Assembly: GCF_009618275.1 (NCBI RefSeq)
Contig: NZ_WIAD01000034.1
Location: 1 to 63,754 of the forward strand
Direction: 5' to 3'
Origin: Roseimaritima sediminicola
GTDB lineage: Bacteria; Planctomycetota; Planctomycetia; Pirellulales; Pirellulaceae
DNA length: 63,754 nucleotides
Under the pieces are notes generated by a model, which was not told where the DNA came from, searched no databases, and saw nothing but the letters and a program-made list of their open reading frames with translations. A program made the position numbers and the translations under genes. Shown piece by piece: positions 59,160-63,754 of the stretch. Numbering within the stretch: the stretch's first letter is position 1; each line of letters starts with the position of its first letter.

Positions 59160-60980
59160 TTAGGGGACGTCGGCGGGACGGATATAGACGTAGTACGCCC
59201 CACCGAGCGGTTCGCCTTGTTGGTCGTAGAACATCGACGAAATCTTGGTCGGCTCCTGCGTTTGGATGTCCATTTCGAAGGTCGCCGCGGTAGCGTCCGG
59301 ATCGACCTGCTGTTTCTGCTTGCCAACGCCTTCGATCGACAACTCGGCTTGAGCGATCGGGAGGCTTTTGCCTTCCTGCGACCCGCTCTGACCGCCCAGC
59401 GGGCCGCCGTCTTCGCGGGGCCAGCGGCGCAGTTCTATCTGGTAGCGGCCGGGTTTGTCGAAGCGGATCGAGTGGGTGTTGGTGCCTTGGACGGCCGACT
59501 TGACCGCCCGCTGGTGCCAGGGCGACATGTTCGCACCGATCCAGCTGTGCGACATCAACGTCAGATCCGATTCCTTTTCTGGATCGACCACAAAGGGTGG
59601 ATAGGGTTGCCAGTCTTCGCTGATGGCATCCCACCATTGGTCGTAGGCCGCCGACAGCGACTGGACCACTTCGGGGTACTGTTCGGCGAGGTTGTCATCG
59701 GTATCGCGGTCGGCTTGGAAGTCGTACAGCTCGGGATCGGCCTCGGCGGAACTGCGGATCAGCCGCCACTTGTGAACGATTTTGCCGTCGCGCACTTCGT
59801 CCCGCATCACGCAGGCCCGCGACCACTTGTTCAAATCCGCGGTTCGCTGGGTGTCGACCACGATGGTGCGTCCTTGGGGTTCGGCATCGGAATCGAGCAA
59901 CAGCGGCTTGATGCTCATGCCGTGCAGGGGGTGTCCACCCGAAGGTCTTTGCAGATCGAACATGTCCATGAACGTGGGCAACAGGTCCATCGCGGCGGTC
60001 AGGGGCGTGACGTCGCGCGCCGAATCGGGCGAGCCGCCGAGGCCGCCGTTCTTCCAGCGCACAAAGCAGGGCACGTTGTGACCACCGTCGTAGTGGCTGC
60101 CCTTGCGGCCGCGCAGGCCTCCCGTCCGCCGGCCCGTCGTGCCGTTGTCGGTGGTAAAGATCAGCAGCACGTCGTCCTTCAGCCCTTCGGCTGTGAGAAA
60201 CGCGTCCAAGCGGCCCATGTTGTCGTCGACGTTCTCGATCAATCCATCGAAGCCTTCTTTGTAACCGTGCGGCGCGTTGAAGGGACCGTGGGCGGCGTTG
60301 GTGGGAACGTAACAGAAGAACGGTTTTCCTTCGCTGACGGATTGCTTGACGAACCTCTGCGAGCGTTCGAACCACAGGTCCGTGCAGAACTTGTCGGCTT
60401 CGAAGGTTTCACCGTTTTCCCAGTACACGTCGGGGTCGGTCGGGTCGCCTTGGTAGTCGACGCCCGAGTAGTAATCGTTGTTCCAGTAATCGGGACCCTG
60501 CCCCACGCCGCCGCCGCCGTGGACCACGGCCGTATCAAAACCGCGGAAGCGAGGCGAGAAGGGATAGCCATCGCCCAGGTGCCATTTGCCAAAAATGCCC
60601 GTCCGCCAGCCGTTGGCTTGGAACACTTCGGCCATCGTCTGTTCGTCTTCTCGCAGCAGTTCGCGGCCGGCGATCGTGTGCCACACGCCGCCGGCGTTGA
60701 CGCTGCGGCCGGTCATCAAGGAGGCCCGCGTGGGGGCACACGTGGTGCCGACGTGGAAGTCCGTCAGCCGCACGCTCTGCCGATACAGTTTGTCCAGATG
60801 CGGCGTTTCGAGGCTGCTGGGGTACAGCCCGTCGATGTCGCCGTAGCCGATGTCGTCGATCATCACCAGGATTACGCCTTTGGGCACGTCGGCCGCCGAT
60901 AGCGATGCCGTGCAGCACACCAGGGACGCGAGCACAACCAGAAAGCCGGCGGGCTTGTAGCGGAAGGGATTCATGTCCAT
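59160..60980 (-). CDS. Exported type I sulfatase
   Basis: A 606-residue sulfatase. A signal peptide covers about residues 1-29. The metal-binding DD pair is at 42-43 (MIDDIGYGD) and the formylglycine motif CAPTRASLMTGR starts at C81. HWHLG-type motif GKWHLGDGY and the later DNG (TTDNGTTG) complete the active site. It should hydrolyse sulfate esters of algal or host polysaccharides; the substrate is not predictable. The start at 60980 is preferred over 61019. It is divergent from the other sulfatase. Confidence 0.92.
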   Translation of the reverse strand: MDMNPFRYKPAGFLVVLASLVCCTASLSAADVPKGVILVMIDDIGYGDIDGLYPSSLETPHLDKLYRQSVRLTDFHVGTTCAPTRASLMTGRSVNAGGVWHTIAGRELLREDEQTMAEVFQANGWRTGIFGKWHLGDGYPFSPRFRGFDTAVVHGGGGVGQGPDYWNNDYYSGVDYQGDPTDPDVYWENGETFEADKFCTDLWFERSQRFVKQSVSEGKPFFCYVPTNAAHGPFNAPHGYKEGFDGLIENVDDNMGRLDAFLTAEGLKDDVLLIFTTDNGTTGRRTGGLRGRKGSHYDGGHNVPCFVRWKNGGLGGSPDSARDVTPLTAAMDLLPTFMDMFDLQRPSGGHPLHGMSIKPLLLDSDAEPQGRTIVVDTQRTADLNKWSRACVMRDEVRDGKIVHKWRLIRSSAEADPELYDFQADRDTDDNLAEQYPEVVQSLSAAYDQWWDAISEDWQPYPPFVVDPEKESDLTLMSHSWIGANMSPWHQRAVKSAVQGTNTHSIRFDKPGRYQIELRRWPREDGGPLGGQSGSQEGKSLPIAQAELSIEGVGKQKQQVDPDATAATFEMDIQTQEPTKISSMFYDQQGEPLGGAYYVYIRPADVP

Positions 60981-61123
60981 TGGTTTATCCAGAAATGAGA
61001 GGCGTGAGAAGACAATCATAGTTCATCGCCGCAGAGTCATGTTAAAGTAGCGGCAGTACCCACGCGGCAGACGGTGCGTTCGCCGCGGATGATTGTCCGG
61101 CACCTTTGTACCCTAGAATCGTT

Positions 61124-63313
61124 ATGCCAAGTCGACTGTTCGCTGTCTTGTTGTTGTCCCTGGTGGGCGGCTGGGCCTCGGCCGACCAACCGCCCAATAT
61201 CGTCTTCTTCTTTGCCGACGATCAAACGACCAGCACGCTGGGCTGCTATGGCAACCCGATCATTCAAACGCCCAACATCGATGCACTGGCCGCTCGCGGG
61301 ACGCGCTTCGAAAATGCATTCGTCAGCCAGTCGATCTGCTGGGTCAGCCGCACGACCATCCTGACCGGTTTGACCGGACGCAGCTACGGCACGCCGGCCA
61401 ACCCCGACGTGGCCCGGCCCGAGGCGGTGCAGACGCTGTACTCGGACATCCTCCGGCAGCACGGATACCGCACCGGCTACTTCGGGAAATGGCACGCCAA
61501 AATGCCCAAGGGCTACCGCCAACAGGATCATTTCGACCAGTTCGAAGCGATCGGCCGCAACCCGTACTACAAACCGCAACCCGATGGCAGCCTGCGGCAC
61601 GAGACCGAATTGATCGTCGATCGCGGCATCGAGTTTTTGAAATCGCAGCCGGCCGGCAAACCCTTCGCTCTGAACATGTGGTTCAACGCCTGCCACGCCG
61701 AGGACGGCGATCGCCGTCCGGGCATCGGGCATTTCCCCTGGCCCCGAGCCGTCGACGGGATGTACGAAGATGTGCAGATCCCCGAGCCGCGGCTGAATGA
61801 CCCACAGGTCTTTGAAAAACTGCCCGCGTTCCTGAAAACCACGATCAATCGCGAACGTTACTTTTGGCGCTGGAACACCCCGCAGAAGTACCAGACCAAT
61901 ATGCGGGCCTACTACCGCATGGTCAGCGGGATCGACGGGGCGATCGGTCGCTTTCTCGATGCCCTGGAAGAAGCCGGCCTGGCCGACAATACGATCGTCG
62001 TGTATTCGGCCGACAACGGTTACTACATGGCCAACCGCGGGCTGGCCGGCAAGTGGTCGCACTACGAAGAATCCTTGCGAGTGCCGTTGATCATTTCCGA
62101 CCCTCGCGTCGACGCGTCCCAGCGAGGCCAAGTCACCGACGCGGCCGCGCTGAACCTGGACCTGCCGGCCACCTTCCTGGACTGGGCCGGCGCCAGCGTG
62201 CCGGAATCCTATCAGGGCCACAGCCTTCGCGAAATCGTCGCCGAGGGCAAGCCGGACGACTGGCGCACCGAAACTTTCCACGAACACTTTGCCGTCCGCA
62301 ATCGCATCCCGGCCTTCGAAGGCCTCCGCAACGATCGCTTCAAGTACGTGCGCTACATCGATCACGGCAACCACGAGTTCCTGCACGACTTGCACAACGA
62401 TCCCGACGAATTGGTGAATCTGGCGGGCGACCCCGCGCATGCCGAAACCTTGGCGGCGATGCGGCGACGAACCGACCAGCGTGTCGAGCAGCTCGGTGGG
62501 CCGCTGGATCCCCTTCGCGGCAACTTCAACGCGTCCACCGTGCCGCATCCCGAAGCGGCCGCTGCGGTCAGCCACGGCCGCGATGCGGAAGGGTTTACTC
62601 GCATCTTCAATGGCAAGAACCTGGCTCAGTGGGCCGGCGATCCTCGGTACTGGTCGGTCGAAGACGGGGCTCTGACCGGCGCCACCGACGGACGGCTGAA
62701 GATGAATCGCTTTATCAGCTGGAAAGGTTCGACGGTCCAGAATTTTGATCTTCGTGTCAAAGTGAAAGTGACCCCCGGCGGCAACAGCGGGATCCAGTAT
62801 CGCGGTACGTCGCGGCCCGACCTGGGCCTGGACATCGTGACGGGATACCAGTGCGACGTGGTGGCCGATGTGCCCAAGTACAACGGCATGCTGTACGAGG
62901 AAAAGGGACGCCGCATCCTGTCGCACACCGGCGAGAAAGTCGTCGTCGATCCCCAGGGCCAGCCCTGGGTGGTCGATACGTTTCCGGTGAAAACGTTTGC
63001 ACCGAATGTGTGGCACGATTACCGCGTGCTGGTCCGCGGCAACCATCACCAGCACTGGATCGACGGACATCCCACGGCCGATCTAATCGATTTGGACAAA
63101 GCCGGACGCGCGCTCGAAGGCGTGTTGGCGGTACAGGTGCACGTGGGACCCGCGATGAAAATCCAGTACAAGGATTTTCGTATCAAACACCTGCCCGATG
63201 ACCTGCCGTTAGCGACGGCCGAGGATCATCCGATTCCCGCCGATGCCCGTGGCGTGCGGCCCCAAGGCCGGTTGCCCAAGGATTGGCAGCCACCGATCTA
63301 CGGCGAACAGTAA
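61124..63313 (+). CDS. Exported sulfatase fused to a DUF1080 domain
   Basis: A 729-residue protein with a signal peptide (residues 1-20), a sulfatase domain (about 24-440) and a C-terminal DUF1080 (3-keto-disaccharide hydrolase/concanavalin-like) domain (about 490-715; FTRIFNGKNLAQW, GNSGIQYRG). Metal-binding ADD is at 31-33 and ADNG in the middle. The active-site motif reads CWVSR at 72-76, with V where P or A is usual. The ATG at 61124 precedes the signal peptide. The two domains are often separate proteins; fusion suggests action on one sulfated saccharide. Confidence 0.9.
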   Translation: MPSRLFAVLLLSLVGGWASADQPPNIVFFFADDQTTSTLGCYGNPIIQTPNIDALAARGTRFENAFVSQSICWVSRTTILTGLTGRSYGTPANPDVARPEAVQTLYSDILRQHGYRTGYFGKWHAKMPKGYRQQDHFDQFEAIGRNPYYKPQPDGSLRHETELIVDRGIEFLKSQPAGKPFALNMWFNACHAEDGDRRPGIGHFPWPRAVDGMYEDVQIPEPRLNDPQVFEKLPAFLKTTINRERYFWRWNTPQKYQTNMRAYYRMVSGIDGAIGRFLDALEEAGLADNTIVVYSADNGYYMANRGLAGKWSHYEESLRVPLIISDPRVDASQRGQVTDAAALNLDLPATFLDWAGASVPESYQGHSLREIVAEGKPDDWRTETFHEHFAVRNRIPAFEGLRNDRFKYVRYIDHGNHEFLHDLHNDPDELVNLAGDPAHAETLAAMRRRTDQRVEQLGGPLDPLRGNFNASTVPHPEAAAAVSHGRDAEGFTRIFNGKNLAQWAGDPRYWSVEDGALTGATDGRLKMNRFISWKGSTVQNFDLRVKVKVTPGGNSGIQYRGTSRPDLGLDIVTGYQCDVVADVPKYNGMLYEEKGRRILSHTGEKVVVDPQGQPWVVDTFPVKTFAPNVWHDYRVLVRGNHHQHWIDGHPTADLIDLDKAGRALEGVLAVQVHVGPAMKIQYKDFRIKHLPDDLPLATAEDHPIPADARGVRPQGRLPKDWQPPIYGEQ

Positions 63314-63754
63314 CGGTTCGTTCCTCACGACTTTCCCAGAGGGGACTCTTGAAATACTCCTGACTCTAACGGATTCTATGTGTCCCGACGTTTACTCCCC
63401 TCTCCCCGCCGGCCTGGGCAAGTGGTGCTTGCCCTGGTCGGCGGAGAGAGGGGTTGGGGGTGAGGGGCCTCGGGCGCAACTGCATGCAACTCCGTATCGC
63501 GTAGACTAGACGCGTCTGGTATCGCCCGGCAAAACAGAGAAACGTTGCTGCTCTGCTGTCCCCCTCACCCCCGGCCCCTTCTATGAACTCCGGTTTGTCT
63601 AGGGGGCGAAGTAAGGAATTTCGTTTTTTTGCTTACTGCTTTCATTGGCCTTGCCTCGCAGACGCTTCCTGTTCCTGTGATAGCGGACTTTAGGGCACAC
63701 AAAACCAAGCTGAAATCATCGCCTGTATTCGTTAAGGATGCCTGCAGACAACAC
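63314..63754. other. Intergenic with palindromic repeats
   Basis: No gene was recognised. One palindromic element lies at about 63394-63464 (CCCCTCTCCCCGCCGGCC ... GAGAGGGG with a GGGCAAG/CTTGCCC stem), and a partial flank CCCCCTCACCCCCGGCCCC lies at about 63559-63578. Both belong to the family at 37-38 kb and 54.5-54.8 kb. Confidence 0.75.

Noticed and set aside
59139-60902. 587-residue plus-strand ORF opposite the first sulfatase
   Set aside because: Antisense shadow; no motif and full overlap with a clear sulfatase.
61037-63070. 677-residue minus-strand ORF opposite the sulfatase-DUF1080 gene
   Set aside because: Antisense shadow of a gene with unambiguous sulfatase and DUF1080 motifs.

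Overview
The window looks like a planctomycete chromosome (Pirellulaceae/Rhodopirellula-like). The evidence is a DUF1559 protein with a prepilin-type leader, a transmembrane Ser/Thr kinase with TPR repeats, two secreted sulfatases (one fused to DUF1080), a HEAT-repeat secreted protein and GC-rich coding with long antisense shadow ORFs. This is inferred from gene content; no marker gene was available.

The window divides at a tRNA-Pro(CGG) gene at 29315-29388. Positions 1 to about 29314 are the right-hand part of an integrated mobile element of visibly lower and uneven GC. A tyrosine integrase reads away from the 3' end of the tRNA, which is the usual layout for integration at a tRNA 3' end. 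The element carries a plasmid-type replicon: a RepA-family initiator, a ParA ATPase with a small partner, a Toprim primase, and an origin-like region with a consensus DnaA box and three exact 22-bp iterons. It also has a mobilisation operon on the minus strand (24958 to 13901): lipoprotein, ExbB/MotA-like channel, membrane-anchored VWA protein, small membrane proteins, VirD4/TraG-like coupling protein, ribbon-helix-helix-like protein and MOBF relaxase-helicase. ArdC antirestriction, a HigBA-like toxin-antitoxin pair, a second tyrosine recombinase and a RadC-like protein complete the backbone. Cargo includes a PEP-utilising EI-like enzyme next to a double KaiC-like ATPase (4880-8334) and two unrecognised proteins beside the integrase. 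No VirB4-type mating ATPase is visible, and the left end of the element lies outside the window.

From 29.5 to 47.8 kb runs a minus-strand cobalamin locus headed by a B12 riboswitch. Its order is DUF1559 protein, cobQ, cobO, cobU, btuF, btuC, btuD, cbiB, cobD-like aminotransferase, then (after a 0.94-kb repeat block) exbB-like, DUF2149-like, cobN-like, cobT, cobS and cobC. Most junctions are ATGA or TGATG overlaps, so translation is probably coupled. Together the genes cover corrinoid uptake, adenosylation, amidation, aminopropanol attachment and nucleotide-loop assembly. No corrin-ring genes are present. The CobN-like protein has a signal peptide and a C-terminal membrane anchor and is coupled to a proton-channel pair, so it probably works outside the cytoplasm.

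From 47.9 to 63.3 kb lie a Ser/Thr kinase, a plus-strand ABC export-like operon (membrane protein, ATPase, permease, HEAT-repeat protein), a PAS-LuxR regulator and two divergently transcribed sulfatases. Intergenic DNA here is rich in heptanucleotide repeats and in a family of palindromic elements with constant flanks and variable or inverted centres.
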